This document shows, one piece after another, positions 10,359-21,410 of a stretch of 64,000 nucleotides of DNA. Position 1 is the first letter of the stretch. Each line of letters begins with the position of its first letter. This DNA is from Phenylobacterium hankyongense (GTDB lineage Bacteria > Pseudomonadota > Alphaproteobacteria > Caulobacterales > Caulobacteraceae): contig NZ_QFYP01000001.1 of NCBI RefSeq assembly GCF_003254505.1, forward strand, positions 1,224,001 through 1,288,000, given 5' to 3'. The position numbers and the translations under genes are program-made. A model generated the notes under the pieces. That model had not been told where the DNA came from. It worked only from the letters and a program-made list of their open reading frames with translations, and ran no database searches.

Positions 10359-11219
10359 CTACGACTTCACGGGCGTGGGCAGCAGTTCGTCGAACAACAG
10401 CCGCCAGCCGCCGACGTCGTTGCGCCAGACCCGCACATAGTGGCCGCGGCGATCCTGGCCGTCGCGGGTCCACCGGGCCGAGCCGTAGGTCCAGGCGAGG
10501 TCGCCGGCCGACGAGGCGCTGCCGCCAAGCGGCGAGAAGGCGATGGCGGCGGGCCGGGTGGCCAGCTCCGCCTCCAGCGCCGCCCGATCGCCGGGCGGCG
10601 GGGCCTTGGAGCCGACGATGCGGCCGTCGTCCGCCGCCACCGCCAGGTAGGCGGCCTTGGCGTCGGTCTTCGCCGCGGCGGCCAGGGCGGCTTCGGCGCG
10701 GGAGACCTCGGCCATCGCCTTGGCCGGCGAGCCGGCCTTGCGGGCGGAAAGGCGGGCGTAGGCCACCGGCGACCCCTGCGGCGCGGCTCCGGTGGGATCG
10801 CTGGGCGGACCGCCGTCGAACAGCCATTTCCAGCCGCCGTCCGGCTGCCTGGCCCAGACGGTGAAATAGTAGGCGGTCAGCTTGCCGTCGTACGAATAGG
10901 GGCCGGTGGTGAAGCCCAGGTCGCCGGAGCGGGCGATCCCGGCCCACAGCGGCCACCAGACCAGCGGCGGGCCCTTGGGCTGCGCCGCCGCGAACGCCGC
11001 CTTGGCCAGCATCGGCTCCGGCTGCAGGACGATGGCCTCCGGCGCGGAGTGCTTCAGGAAGCTGTCGCGGATCCCCAGCGCCAGGCCGTCCGCGGCGAAG
11101 GCCCGCTCGGCGGCGACCACCGGAGCCGGGTCGACCGCCGCCCGCGCCGGGGCGGCCGCGACTGCGGCGAAGAGGCCCGCCACGACTAGGCCGGCCAGCG
11201 CCAGGTCAGAGCGTCTCAA
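10359..11219 (-). CDS. Secreted protein of two SnoaL/DUF4440-like halves
   Basis: 286 residues with an N-terminal signal peptide ([22 protein letters not shown]). Two internally similar halves each contain a [14 protein letters not shown] or [16 protein letters not shown] segment, followed by a hydrophobic YYxTVW / YVRVWR strand and a Gly-Trp-Lys/Arg-Trp/Leu-Leu-Phe-Asp strand. This is typical of NTF2-like DUF4440/SnoaL domains. The role is unknown. It starts 14 bp inside the 3' end of hslV and ends 48 bp before hslU, so it appears to be part of the hslVU transcript although its product should be periplasmic. Confidence 0.7.
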   Translation of the reverse strand: MRRSDLALAGLVVAGLFAAVAAAPARAAVDPAPVVAAERAFAADGLALGIRDSFLKHSAPEAIVLQPEPMLAKAAFAAAQPKGPPLVWWPLWAGIARSGDLGFTTGPYSYDGKLTAYYFTVWARQPDGGWKWLFDGGPPSDPTGAAPQGSPVAYARLSARKAGSPAKAMAEVSRAEAALAAAAKTDAKAAYLAVAADDGRIVGSKAPPPGDRAALEAELATRPAAIAFSPLGGSASSAGDLAWTYGSARWTRDGQDRRGHYVRVWRNDVGGWRLLFDELLPTPVKS

Positions 11220-11754
11220 CCGTCAGCTCATCGTTGGTGTAGACGCAGATCTCGGCGGCGATCTTCATGGCCTTGCGGGCGATGGCCTCGGCGGCGAGGT
11301 CGGTCTCGATCAGCGCCTTGGCGGCGGCCAGCGCATAGTTGCCGCCGGAGCCGATGGCGGCGACGCCGCCGTCCGGCTCCAGCACGTCGCCGACCCCGGT
11401 GACGGTGAAGATGGCGGTCTTGTCGGCGACGATCAGCATGGCCTCCAGCCGCCGCAGGTAGCGGTCGGTGCGCCAGTCCTTGGCGAGGTCCACGCAGGCC
11501 CGCGCCAGCTGTTCGGGATACTGCTCGAGCTTGGCTTCCAGCCGCTCGATCAGGGTGAAGGCGTCGGCGGTGGCCCCGGCGAAGCCCGCCACCACCCGGC
11601 CGCCGGCCAGCCGGCGGACCTTGCGGGCGTTGCCCTTGACGACGGTTTGGCCCATCGACACCTGGCCGTCGCCGGCGATGACGGTGGAGCCGCCCTTGCG
11701 AACGGCTAAGATGGTGGTCCCATGCCAGTCTGGGAACGGAGCGGCGTTTGCCAT
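11206..11754 (-). CDS. hslV: HslUV protease peptidase subunit (ClpQ)
   Basis: 182 residues, an N-terminal-nucleophile threonine protease. After a short propeptide ending in DWHG the mature enzyme begins [37 protein letters not shown], with Thr1, the Asp/Lys catalytic region and the HslV signature. [15 protein letters not shown] near residue 125 is also conserved. It is first in an apparent three-gene unit (hslV, SnoaL-like, hslU) and divergent from the ThiF-like gene, leaving 40 bp for both promoters. Confidence 0.97.
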   Translation of the reverse strand: MANAAPFPDWHGTTILAVRKGGSTVIAGDGQVSMGQTVVKGNARKVRRLAGGRVVAGFAGATADAFTLIERLEAKLEQYPEQLARACVDLAKDWRTDRYLRRLEAMLIVADKTAIFTVTGVGDVLEPDGGVAAIGSGGNYALAAAKALIETDLAAEAIARKAMKIAAEICVYTNDELTVETL

Positions 11755-11794
11755 GGCCGCGATGTGGCCAGCATGGCGCGCGAGGTCAAGGCGG

Positions 11795-12541
11795 ATGAGC
11801 TTTACGGACGAAGAGGTCGAGCGCTACGCCCGCCACCTGGTGCTGCGCGAGGTGGGGGGGCCGGGCCAGCAGAAGCTCAAGCAGGCCAGCGTCCTGCTGG
11901 TCGGGGCCGGCGGCCTGGGCGCGCCGGCGGCGCTCTACCTGGCGGCGGCGGGGGTCGGCACGGTGATGCTGGCCGATCCCGACACCGTCGACCGCTCCAA
12001 CCTGCAGCGGCAGGTGATCTACACCGAGGCCGACCTCGGCCAGCCCAAGGCCGACGCCGCCGCCGACCGGCTGGCGGCGCTGAACCCGCACATCTTCGTG
12101 GCCGGCTACGAGGGCTGGTTCGATGCCGGCACGGCCGACGAGCTGGTCTCCGGCGTCGACCTGGTGCTCGACGGCACCGACGACTTCGCCACCCGCTTCG
12201 AGGTCAACGCCGCCTGCGTGCGGCACGGCAAGCCCCTGGTCTCCGGCGCCATCGGCCGCTGGACCGGCCAGATCGGAGTGTTCGCCGGCCGGCCCTGCTA
12301 CCGCTGCCTGGTGCCGGAGATCCCGCCCGACGCCGAGACCTGCGTCGCCGTCGGCGTGGTCGGCGCCCTGGCCGGGGTGGTGGGCTCGATGATGGCGCTG
12401 GAAGCGGTGAAGCTGATCGTCGGGGCGGGCGAGCCGCTGACCGGCCGGCTGCTGATCTACGACGGCCTGGCCGGCGAGACCCGGACCGTGCGGGTGGGCG
12501 CCGACCCCGAGTGCCCGGTCTGCGGGGAAGGGCGCCCCTAG
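11795..12541 (+). CDS. ThiF/MoeB/HesA-type adenylyltransferase (E1-like)
   Basis: 248 residues. [55 protein letters not shown] is the classic MoeB/ThiF start with a nucleotide-binding GAGGLG, followed by [26 protein letters not shown]. Zinc cysteines appear as YRCL and CPVCG. Such enzymes adenylate the C-terminal Gly-Gly of a ubiquitin-like sulfur carrier (MoaD or ThiS). No rhodanese domain is fused and no carrier gene is adjacent, so MoeB versus ThiF is unresolved; overall similarity favours MoeB. Confidence 0.88.
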   Translation: MSFTDEEVERYARHLVLREVGGPGQQKLKQASVLLVGAGGLGAPAALYLAAAGVGTVMLADPDTVDRSNLQRQVIYTEADLGQPKADAAADRLAALNPHIFVAGYEGWFDAGTADELVSGVDLVLDGTDDFATRFEVNAACVRHGKPLVSGAIGRWTGQIGVFAGRPCYRCLVPEIPPDAETCVAVGVVGALAGVVGSMMALEAVKLIVGAGEPLTGRLLIYDGLAGETRTVRVGADPECPVCGEGRP

Positions 12542-12542
12542 T

Positions 12543-12650
12543 TCCTCCCCCGCCGGGGGAGGGGGACCGCGAAGCGGTGGAGGGGGTCAGCGCCGACCTC
12601 GGAGGCCCCCCTCAGTCAGCTTCGCTGACAGCTCCCCCAGCGGGGGAGCA
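12543..12650. repeat. Intergenic hairpin repeat, family A, copy 2 (inverted)
   Basis: Same modular repeat as copy 1, in opposite orientation. It includes ACCGC-GAA-GCGGT and TCAGC-TTC-GCTGA stems. It occupies the whole gap between the converging ThiF-like and hydroxyacid dehydrogenase genes. Confidence 0.85.
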
Positions 12651-12657
12651 TCTACGC

Positions 12658-13644
12658 TTAGAGCATCGAAGGGATCACCCGGTCAGGCGGCTTGTGGCCG
12701 TCCATCCAGGTCTTGATGTTGATGATCACCTTCTCGCCCATGTCGATGCGGGCCTCGATGGTCGCCGAGCCCAGGTGGGGCAGCAGGACGGCGTTGGGCA
12801 GCTTGACCAGCTTGGGATTGATCACCGGCTCGAACTCGAACACGTCCAGCCCGACGCCGGCCAGGGCGCCGGCGGCCAGCATGTCGGCGAGCGCGTTCTC
12901 GTCGATGATCTCGCCGCGGGCGGTGTTGATGACGATGGCGTGCGGCTGCAGCAGCTTCAGCCGGCGCGCCGAGAGCAGGTGGTAGGTGGCCGGGGTGTGC
13001 GGGCTGTGCACCGAGATGATGTCCATCCGGGCCAGCATCTGGTCGAGGCTCTCCCAGTAGGTGGCCTCCAGCTCCTCGGCGATCCGCGGGCTGACCGGCT
13101 TGCGGTTATGGTAGTGGATCTGCAGGCCGAAGGCCTTGGCGCGGCGGGCCACCGCCTGGCCGATCCGGCCCATGCCGATGATCCCCAGCCGCTTGCCGGT
13201 GATTCGCCGGCCCATCATCCAGGTGGGCGCCCAGCCGGTGAAGCCGCCGGCCCGCGCCACGTCCGCGCCCTCCACGATCCGCCGGGCCACCGCCATGATC
13301 AGCGCCAGGGTCAGGTCGGCGGTGTCCTCGGTGAGCACCCCGGGCGTATTGGTGACGGTGATGCCCCGCGCATTGGCGGCGTCGACGTCGATGTGGTCCA
13401 CGCCGGCCCCGAAGTTGGCGATCAGCTTCAGGCGCTCGCCGGCCTTTTCCAGCACCGCGGCGTCGATCTTGTCGGTGATGGTGGGGGCGAGCACGTCGGC
13501 GCGGGCCACCGCGTCGGCCAGCTGTTGCCGGGTCATCGGGGCGTCCGTCAGGTTCAGTTCGGTGTCGAACAGCTCCCGCATCCGGGTTTCCACCGGATCC
13601 GGAAGTTTGCGCGTGACGATGACTTTCGGCTTGCGGGCGGCCAT
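12658..13644 (-). CDS. D-2-hydroxyacid dehydrogenase (glyoxylate/hydroxypyruvate reductase type)
   Basis: 328 residues. The NAD(P)-binding Rossmann motif is GKRLGIIGMGRIGQAVARRAKAFG. Substrate-binding and catalytic positions are visible as NFGAGVDHIDV, INTARGEIIDENAL (Arg), GLDVFEFEP (Glu) and LLPHLGSAT (catalytic His). The length and motifs fit the glyoxylate reductase / hydroxypyruvate reductase branch rather than SerA, which carries an extra ACT domain. The start at MAARKPKVIVTR is preferred; a further 28 upstream residues look uncharacteristic. Confidence 0.9.
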   Translation of the reverse strand: MAARKPKVIVTRKLPDPVETRMRELFDTELNLTDAPMTRQQLADAVARADVLAPTITDKIDAAVLEKAGERLKLIANFGAGVDHIDVDAANARGITVTNTPGVLTEDTADLTLALIMAVARRIVEGADVARAGGFTGWAPTWMMGRRITGKRLGIIGMGRIGQAVARRAKAFGLQIHYHNRKPVSPRIAEELEATYWESLDQMLARMDIISVHSPHTPATYHLLSARRLKLLQPHAIVINTARGEIIDENALADMLAAGALAGVGLDVFEFEPVINPKLVKLPNAVLLPHLGSATIEARIDMGEKVIINIKTWMDGHKPPDRVIPSML

Positions 13645-13753
13645 GGGCGAACTGAAAAGGGACGTTTCCTGGGGAGCGCCGCTGCGTCGGCGCGGATTCA
13701 TTACACAGACCTCTAGCAAAGGGTCCATGAGCGGCCAAGGCGAGGCGACACGA

Positions 13754-14269
13754 ATGCGGGGGCTGCCGGACGTGATGCTGAAATGCGCGGCGCTCGCCTG
13801 GCTGCTCGCCTGCGCCGGTCCGGCGATGGCCGCGAGCGAGCGCCCGACGCCGTCCGGCCTGCCGGTGCCGCGCTATGTCTCGCTGAAGTTCGACAAGGTG
13901 AACGCCCGCGCCGGGCCGGGCGACGACCACCGCCTGCTGTGGGTCTATCGGGTGCGCAGCCTGCCCGTGCAGGTGGTGGCGGAGACCTCGGAGTGGCGGC
14001 GGATCTGCGATCCCGATGGCGGGCTGGCCTGGGTCCACAAGCGGACCACCGACGGCCGGCGCATGGTGCTCAACATGTCGCCCCGCCCGGTGGCGCTCCG
14101 CCGGCGTCCCAAGCCCACGGCCGCGGTCGGCGCCTATTTGAACCCCCGCGCCCTGGCCGCGTTGGTCCGCTGCGAAAAGGGTTGGTGCCGGGTGCGGGCC
14201 GACGGCGAATCAGGTTGGGCGCAGGAGGGCGAACTCTGGGGCTCGGCGGAAGCGCCGCAGTGTCGCTGA
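13754..14269 (+). CDS. Secreted SH3-like (DUF1058-type) protein
   Basis: 171 residues. A signal peptide (VMLKCAALAWLLACAGPAMA) precedes two bacterial SH3-like repeats: YVSLKFDKVNARAGPGDDHRLLWVYRVRSLPVQVVAETSEWRRICDPDGGLAWVHKRTT, then AVGAYLNPRALAALVRCEKGWCRVRADGESGWAQEGELWG. This is the alphaproteobacterial periplasmic SH3 family, proposed to bind cell-wall material. I chose the ATG at 13754, preceded by a GAGG about 9 nt upstream; an ATG at 13727 is also in frame. It is divergent from the dehydrogenase gene. Confidence 0.82.
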   Translation: MRGLPDVMLKCAALAWLLACAGPAMAASERPTPSGLPVPRYVSLKFDKVNARAGPGDDHRLLWVYRVRSLPVQVVAETSEWRRICDPDGGLAWVHKRTTDGRRMVLNMSPRPVALRRRPKPTAAVGAYLNPRALAALVRCEKGWCRVRADGESGWAQEGELWGSAEAPQCR

Positions 14270-14354
14270 GCGCCTGGCCGAGCGGACATGGCCGTTGAGC
14301 GCCGCCTCCGGGTCATGGTAGGGCCTGACGCTCAATTGGGGACGGAAACCACAA

Positions 14355-14870
14355 ATGACACCGGCGAAGGCCCAGGACCATTACAGCTTCGATGAGCTCA
14401 TGGCCTGCGCACGGGGCGAGATGTACGGGCCCGGCAACGCCCAGCTGCCGGCCCCGCCGATGCTGCTGTTCGACCGCATCACCAAGATCACCGACGAGGG
14501 CGGCGCCCACGGCAAGGGCTACATCGAGGCGGAATTCGACATCAATCCCGACCTCTGGTTCTTCGGCTGCCACTTCATCGGCGACCCGGTTATGCCCGGC
14601 AGCCTGGGCCTCGACGCGCTCTGGCAACTGGTCGGCTTCTACCTGGGGTGGATCGGCGGCAAGGGCCGCGGCCGCGCGCTGGGCTGCAACGAGGTCAAGT
14701 TCGGCGGCGAGGTGACCCCCAGCATCAAGAAGGTCACCTACAAGGTCGAGATGAAGCGGGTCATCAACCGCCGCCTGGTGATGGGCATCGGCGACGGGGT
14801 TTTGGAAGCCGACGGGGTTCCCATCTATTGGGCGGAAGACCTCCGCGTCGGCCTCTACCAGCGGCCCTGA
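14355..14870 (+). CDS. fabA: 3-hydroxydecanoyl-ACP dehydratase/isomerase
   Basis: 171 residues; dehydrates 3-hydroxydecanoyl-ACP and isomerises trans-2 to cis-3-decenoyl-ACP, the branch point of anaerobic unsaturated fatty acid synthesis. The catalytic histidine is in [30 protein letters not shown], with the partner aspartate in LGLDALWQ, as in E. coli FabA. It lies 23 bp upstream of fabB, forming the classical fabAB pair. Confidence 0.97.
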   Translation: MTPAKAQDHYSFDELMACARGEMYGPGNAQLPAPPMLLFDRITKITDEGGAHGKGYIEAEFDINPDLWFFGCHFIGDPVMPGSLGLDALWQLVGFYLGWIGGKGRGRALGCNEVKFGGEVTPSIKKVTYKVEMKRVINRRLVMGIGDGVLEADGVPIYWAEDLRVGLYQRP

Positions 14871-14893
14871 GGCTGCAGAGTCAGGAAGGAAGC

Positions 14894-16098
<1,205 letters not shown>

Positions 16099-16102
<4 letters not shown>

Positions 16103-17871
16103 GCGCGCACCTCGCCGTAGAGGTCCAGGTGCTGGCGCTCCAGTTCGCTGGCGTAGCGGCGGGTGACATAGGCCTCGGCCAGCAGCCCCAGCACCCGGCG
16201 CTCCTCGTCGACCACCGCCAGCTCCTCGGTCTCGCTGGCTTCGAAGGCGCGCATCACCGCCTCGATGTTCATCTCCGGCGTCAGGGCGACCTCGCGGCTG
16301 ATCGCCAGGGCCTCCACCGCGCTCTCCGGCGTCACCCCCTCGGCATAGGCGCTGGCGGTCAGCACCAGGCCGGCATAGCGCTCGGTGTCGTCCAGCAGGA
16401 TCACCCGCGACCCTGAGCCCAGGGGAAACCGCCGGCGGAACTCGGCGACCGTGGCATTCACCGGCAGGGTCTGCGGGTCGCGGCGCATCATCCGCCCGGC
16501 GGTGAGGGTGCGCATCCAGCCGATGTCACGGGCGCTGCGGATGGTCTCGCCGCGCAGGTGCAGCCGCCAGGTGGAGAACGAATAGCCGAACCGCTCGCGC
16601 ACCACGGCGCTGGCGATCAGGGCGGCGGCCAGGGTGGCGGCGGTGACCCCGAAGTCGCGGGTGGTCTCCAGCACCAGGAAGGACATGGTCAGCGGCCCGC
16701 CGACGATCGCCACCGCCAGGGCGCCCATGCCGACCAGGGCGGCGTTCTCCGCCGACAGCCGCGAGCCGACGTCGATGAAGTCGGTGGCCCCGGCGTAGAG
16801 CTGGCCCAGCAGGGTGCCGAGGAACAGCGAGGCGAAGAACAGCCCGCCGCGGAAGCCGAACCCCAGCGACACCACCGAGGCGGTGGTTTTCAACAGGAAC
16901 ACCGCCGCCAGGATCACCAGCGGCACGCCCACCGCCAGGTCCAGGTGCAGGGCGCCGTGGCCGGCCGACAGGGTCTGCGGCGACAAAAGGGCGAGGCCGG
17001 CCAGCAACAGGCCGCCCACCGCCGGGCGCAGCACCAGGGGCAGCTTGGAGGCCCGCACCGCCCGCTCCACCGCCGGCACCAGCCGCATGATCGCCACGCC
17101 GACCAGGGCGCAGATCAGGCCGAGCCCCGCATAGAGCAGGTAGCCGATGGCGTCGGGGGAGCTCTGGGCCTTGATCTCGATGGAGTAGGGGACGCCGCCG
17201 ACGCCGCGGGCCGCCAGCACGCTGGCCAGGCAGGCGGCGGCCACCGGGGCGATGGCCGAGGGCGTGTAGGAGCCGATGACGATCTCGAAGGCGTAGAAGG
17301 CGCCGGTGAGCGGCGCGCCGAACGCCGCCCCGATCGCTGCGCCCGCGCCGGCGCCCACCAGGATGCGCATGTCGTGGCGGCGCAGCTTCAGCCGCCCGCC
17401 GGTCCACGACGCCGCCGCGCCGCCGGCCTGGGCGTAGGCCGCCTCCAGGCCCACCGAGGCGCCGAGACCGTTGGAGAGCACCGTCTGGGCGCAGACCACC
17501 GCGCTGTCGATCGGGCTCATCACCCCGCCGTAGAGGGCGTTGGCCTCGACCACGTCGACCAGCGGCGCGGTCCGGCGGCGGCGGACCAGCCAGGTGAACA
17601 GCCCCAGCCCCAGCCCGCCCACCGGCAGCCACAGGGCGTCCAGCGGCCGGATGTGGGCGCTGGCGCTCAGGTGGTCGTTGGGCCCGATGCCGTAGAGCAG
17701 CGACTGCAGGCCGTGCGCGATGCGGCTCTGGAACACCGCCAGCAGGCCCGCCGCGGCGCCCACCGCCACCGACAGGGCGATCAGCCACAGCTCGCTGGTC
17801 CGCAGGCGCTGCCGGAGCGCGGCGAGCAGGCGGGCCGGCTTGCGGCGGGCGGGGAGGGGAATGTCGATCAT
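16099..17871 (-). CDS. ClC-type chloride channel/antiporter with C-terminal CBS pair
   Basis: 590 residues: about ten hydrophobic segments (residues 30-440) followed by two CBS domains (about 455-580; for example [22 protein letters not shown] and [38 protein letters not shown]). The ClC fold is recognisable, but the filter motifs are altered: the position of GREGP reads GLEAA, the GGIFAP motif reads [10 protein letters not shown], and GSGIP is not evident. The gating glutamate in GLEAA appears retained. CBS domains probably sense adenine nucleotides. It is convergent with fabB and divergent from fabI. Confidence 0.85.
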
Positions 17872-17994
17872 TTGCGGGTCCGCCCACCATCGCCCGGCTG
17901 GGCGGGGATTTGAAGGCGCCGTAGCCGCACTTGCCTAACCGGCCCGACCCGGCGACAACCCGCGCACTGCAACGACAACGCGAGGGAGACGCGC

Positions 17995-18816
17995 GTGGCC
18001 GACGACTATCAGATGCCCAAGGGCGAGCTGATGAAGGGCAAGCGGGGGATCGTCACCGGCGTGGCGAACCACCAGTCCATCGCCTGGGGCATCGCCAGCC
18101 AGCTGGCCGCCCAGGGCGCGGAGATCGCGCTGCTGCACCTGCCTGGGATGGAGCGGCGCGTGCAGCCGCTGGCCGACAGCATCGGGGTCAAGGTGCTGGC
18201 GCCGGTGGACGTCACCGACGACGCCTCCATGGACGCCGCGTTCGCGACCGTGAAGCAGGCGTTCGGCCAGATCGACTTCTTTGTCCACGCCATCGCCTTC
18301 GCCAACAAGGACGAGCTGAAGGGCTCGTTCGTTGAGAACACCACCCGCGAGGGCTTCCTGCGGGCCCTGAACATCTCGGCGTTCAGCTTCGTCGACTGCG
18401 CGCGGCGCGCGGCGGAGATGATGCCGGAGGCCGGCGGCTCGATCATCACGCTCACCTACATGGGCTCGGAGCGGGCGATCCCGAACTACAACACCATGGG
18501 CGTCGCCAAGGCGGCGCTGGAGGCGGCGACCCGCTACGCGGCCCGCGACCTGGGGCCGAAGGGCATCCGGGTGAACGCCGTCTCGCCGGGGGCCATGCGC
18601 ACCCTGTCGCTGGCCGGCATCTCCGGCGGCCGCGGCATGCTGGCCAAGGGGCGCTCGCTCTCGGCCATGAAGGCGGACACCTCCATGGAGGGCGTCGCCG
18701 GCTGCGCGCTGTGGCTGCTCTCCGACCTCGGCAAGTCCACCACCGGCGAGCTGATCCACGTCGACGCCGGCTTCCACATCATGGGCTTCACCGAGGACGA
18801 CGGCGCAGAGGGCTAG
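17995..18816 (+). CDS. fabI: Enoyl-ACP reductase (NADH), FabI
   Basis: 273 residues; reduces enoyl-ACP in the last step of each elongation cycle and is the classical triclosan/diazaborine target. FabI-specific features are GVANHQSIAWGIASQLAAQGAEIAL at the cofactor site, the YMGSERAIPNYNTMGVAKAALE stretch with the Tyr-x6-Lys catalytic pair, and MRTLSLAGISGGRGML. It begins with GTG, preceded by GAGGGAG. It lies near fabAB but is separated from them by the oppositely oriented ClC gene. Confidence 0.95.
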   Translation: MADDYQMPKGELMKGKRGIVTGVANHQSIAWGIASQLAAQGAEIALLHLPGMERRVQPLADSIGVKVLAPVDVTDDASMDAAFATVKQAFGQIDFFVHAIAFANKDELKGSFVENTTREGFLRALNISAFSFVDCARRAAEMMPEAGGSIITLTYMGSERAIPNYNTMGVAKAALEAATRYAARDLGPKGIRVNAVSPGAMRTLSLAGISGGRGMLAKGRSLSAMKADTSMEGVAGCALWLLSDLGKSTTGELIHVDAGFHIMGFTEDDGAEG

Positions 18817-18879
18817 CGCCCCCGTGCCGGCGCCAAAGCCGTCTGGACGCAGCCGCAAGATCGTGGGCGTATCGCGCCG

Positions 18880-20133
18880 ATGAGCGAGACCTTCGACGCC
18901 GATGTGATCATCGCCGGGGCCGGCATCGCCGGAGCCACCCTGGCCCTGGCGCTGGCCAAGTCCGGCCTGAAGCCGGTCCTCATCGACCCGGTGGTGTTCA
19001 GCGCCCAGACCGCGCCGACCTTCGACGGCCGCGCCTCGGCCATCGCCTACGCCGCCTTCCGCCAGTGGCGGGCGCTGGACGTGGCCCCGGCGCTGGAGCC
19101 GCACGTGCAACGGATCGCCCAGATCCTGGTCACCGACGGCCGCGCGCCCGGCGCCGCGGCCGACGCGCCGCCGCCGTTCTTCCTGCGCTTCGACGCCGAG
19201 GAGATCGCCGACCGCTCCGAGGGCGAGCCGCTCGGCTACATGCTGGAGAACCGCCATATCCGCGCCGGCCTGGCCCAGGCCATCGGGGCGGCCGGCATCG
19301 AGGTGCTGGCCCCGGCCCGCGTGGCCAGCGCCGAGTTCGGTCCCCGTGCGGCGGCCGTCACCCTGGCCGACGGCCGCACACTGCGCGCGCCACTGGTGGT
19401 GGGGGCCGAGGGCCGCGGCTCGGTGATCCGCCGCGAGGCGGCGATCGGCGCGCTGGGCTGGGACTACGGCCAGACCGGCGTCGTCGCGACAGTGAAGCTC
19501 GCCAGGGGCCACGGCGGCGTGGCGCACGAGTTCTTCCTGCCGGGCGGGCCGTTCGCCATCCTGCCCCTCACCGACGACCGCGCCAGCCTGGTGTGGACCG
19601 AGAGCACGCGGCGCGGCGAGGCGCTGAAGACCGCCCGGCCCGAGGTGTTCCACGCCCACCTCCAGCGCCGGTTCGGCGATTTCCTGGGCGAGGCGACGGT
19701 CGAGGGCCAGGTCTTCACCTACCCCTTGAGCCTGCAACTGGCCGAGCGCCTGGTCGCCCCGCGCGTGGCCCTGCTGGGCGACGCCGCCCACGGGGTGCAC
19801 CCGATCGCCGGCCAGGGCCTGAACCTCGGCCTCAAGGGGGCCGCGGCGCTGGCGCAGACCATCGTCGAGGCTTGCCGCCTGGGCGAGGACTTCGGCTCCG
19901 AGGCGGTGCTGGAGCGCTATGCGGCCTGGCGGCGGTTCGACACGGTGACGCTGTCGGCGGGCATGGACGCCTTCGTGCGGCTGTTCTCCAACGACCACCC
20001 GCTGCTTCGCCTGGCCCGGGGCGCGGGAATGGCGGCGGTGAACCGCATAGGCCCGGCGCGGCGGTTCTTCATGCAGGAAGCCGGCGGCGCAGTCGGCGAC
20101 CTGCCCCGGCTGCTGAAGGGCGAGGCGCTCTAG
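18880..20133 (+). CDS. FAD-dependent monooxygenase, UbiH/COQ6 family
   Basis: 417 residues. The N-terminal FAD-binding DVIIAGAGIAGATLALALAKSG, the DG-type motif LVVGAEGRGSVIRRE and the second FAD motif RVALLGDAAHGVHPIAGQGLNLGLKGAAALAQ are all present. This family hydroxylates the ubiquinone ring (UbiH, UbiF, UbiL, UbiM). Which ring position it modifies cannot be deduced; alphaproteobacteria often use generalised members. The GDAAHxxHPxxGQGxNxG motif is complete, so the enzyme should be active. Confidence 0.88.
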   Translation: MSETFDADVIIAGAGIAGATLALALAKSGLKPVLIDPVVFSAQTAPTFDGRASAIAYAAFRQWRALDVAPALEPHVQRIAQILVTDGRAPGAAADAPPPFFLRFDAEEIADRSEGEPLGYMLENRHIRAGLAQAIGAAGIEVLAPARVASAEFGPRAAAVTLADGRTLRAPLVVGAEGRGSVIRREAAIGALGWDYGQTGVVATVKLARGHGGVAHEFFLPGGPFAILPLTDDRASLVWTESTRRGEALKTARPEVFHAHLQRRFGDFLGEATVEGQVFTYPLSLQLAERLVAPRVALLGDAAHGVHPIAGQGLNLGLKGAAALAQTIVEACRLGEDFGSEAVLERYAAWRRFDTVTLSAGMDAFVRLFSNDHPLLRLARGAGMAAVNRIGPARRFFMQEAGGAVGDLPRLLKGEAL

Positions 20134-20137
20134 CCCC

Positions 20138-20560
20138 TCAGTGCTCGGCCCGGATCCGCTCGATCGCCGCGCGCGCGGCCTCGCGGTGGCGGGGCTTCAG
20201 GTGGCGGCCGACCAGCGCCAGCATGGCCGCGAACACCGCGGCGTCATCGGTGTAGCCGAGGCCGGCGATGAAGTCGGGAATGGCGTCGGTGGGCACCACG
20301 AAATAGGCCAGCGCCGCCAGCATCATCCCCTTGGCCGAGGTCGGCGTCTCGTCGTCGCGCGCGCAGTACCAGACCGCCAGGGCGTCGGAGGCGAAGGGGA
20401 TCTTGGCCGCCACCTTGCGGATCTTCGGCCAGAAGCCGCGGGCCACCCGCTGCTCGTTCAGCCGCACCACCGAGGGGATCAGCGCGCGGCCCGGGTCGAG
20501 CGGCCCGTGCGGGTCGAAGTCCGCGTTGACGTGGGGTGACGCTTTTTCGGTGGCGCTCAT
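20138..20560 (-). CDS. DUF1232/YkvA-family small membrane protein
   Basis: 140 residues from the ATG at 20558-20560 (an upstream ATG adds 8 residues). The DUF1232 core is MMLAALAYFVVPTDAIPDFIAGLGYTDDAAVFAAMLALVGRHLKPRHREAAR, in which VPxDxIPDFIPxLGYxDD is the family hallmark. Function is unknown. Its stop is 4 bp from the stop of the convergent UbiH-type gene, and it is divergent from the HSD10-like gene. Confidence 0.87.
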   Translation of the reverse strand: MSATEKASPHVNADFDPHGPLDPGRALIPSVVRLNEQRVARGFWPKIRKVAAKIPFASDALAVWYCARDDETPTSAKGMMLAALAYFVVPTDAIPDFIAGLGYTDDAAVFAAMLALVGRHLKPRHREAARAAIERIRAEH

Positions 20561-20610
20561 CGGGCTAAGCCTGCCTCGGCACATCTAACGGCAACGGGAG
20601 CCTGGCGTCC

Positions 20611-21393
20611 ATGGAACTCAATTCATCTGTCGCGGCGGTCGTCACCGGCGGCGCCTCCGGGCTCGGCGAGGCCACCGTCCGCGCGCTCGCCGAACACGGC
20701 GTCAAGGTCGCGATCTTCGACATGAACGCCGAGAAGGGCGAACAGGTCGCCAAGGAGGTCGGCGGCGTGTTCTGCAAGGTCAACGTCACCTCCGAGGAGG
20801 AGGTCGACGCCGGCTTCGCCAAGGCCCGCGCCGCTCACGGCCAGGAGCGGATCCTGGTCAACTGCGCCGGCACCGGCAACGCGATGAAGACCGCCAGCCG
20901 CGACAAGCAGACCGGCGAGGCCAAGCACTTCCCGCTCGAGGCCTTCAACTTCATCATCCAGATCAACCTCGTCGGCACCTTCCGCTGCATCGCCAAGTCG
21001 GCGAAGGGCATGCTGGACCTGGAGCCGATGGCCGACGGCGAGCGCGGCGCGATCGTCAACACCGCCTCGGTGGCTGCCGTCGACGGCCAGATGGGCCAGG
21101 CGGCCTACTCCGCCTCCAAGGGCGGCGTGGTCGGCATGACCCTGCCGATCGCCCGTGACCTGATGGGCGACGGCATCCGGGTGAACACCATCCTGCCGGG
21201 GATCTTCAACACGCCGCTGATGAACGCCGCGCCGGAGAACGTGAAGCAGGCGCTGGCCGCCTCCGTCCCCTTCCCCAAGCGGCTCGGCAATGCGCCGGAA
21301 TACGCCTCCCTGGCGCTGGAGATGATCCGCAACGGCTACTTCAACGGCGAACACGTCCGCCTCGACGGCGCCATCCGCATGCCGCCGCGGTAA
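20611..21393 (+). CDS. 3-hydroxyacyl-CoA dehydrogenase type SDR (HSD17B10-like)
   Basis: 260 residues of short-chain dehydrogenase fold. NAD-binding VVTGGASGLGEATVRALAEHG, the NCAG loop, the catalytic Ser in NTASVAAVDG and Tyr-x3-Lys in AAYSASKGG are present. The long insertion with the late DGAIRMPPR end matches the type II 3-hydroxyacyl-CoA dehydrogenase group (HSD10), which acts in fatty acid or isoleucine beta-oxidation. The exact substrate is inferred from family similarity only. Confidence 0.87.
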   Translation: MELNSSVAAVVTGGASGLGEATVRALAEHGVKVAIFDMNAEKGEQVAKEVGGVFCKVNVTSEEEVDAGFAKARAAHGQERILVNCAGTGNAMKTASRDKQTGEAKHFPLEAFNFIIQINLVGTFRCIAKSAKGMLDLEPMADGERGAIVNTASVAAVDGQMGQAAYSASKGGVVGMTLPIARDLMGDGIRVNTILPGIFNTPLMNAAPENVKQALAASVPFPKRLGNAPEYASLALEMIRNGYFNGEHVRLDGAIRMPPR

Positions 21394-21410
21394 GGCGAAG
21401 GGACCGCGCC

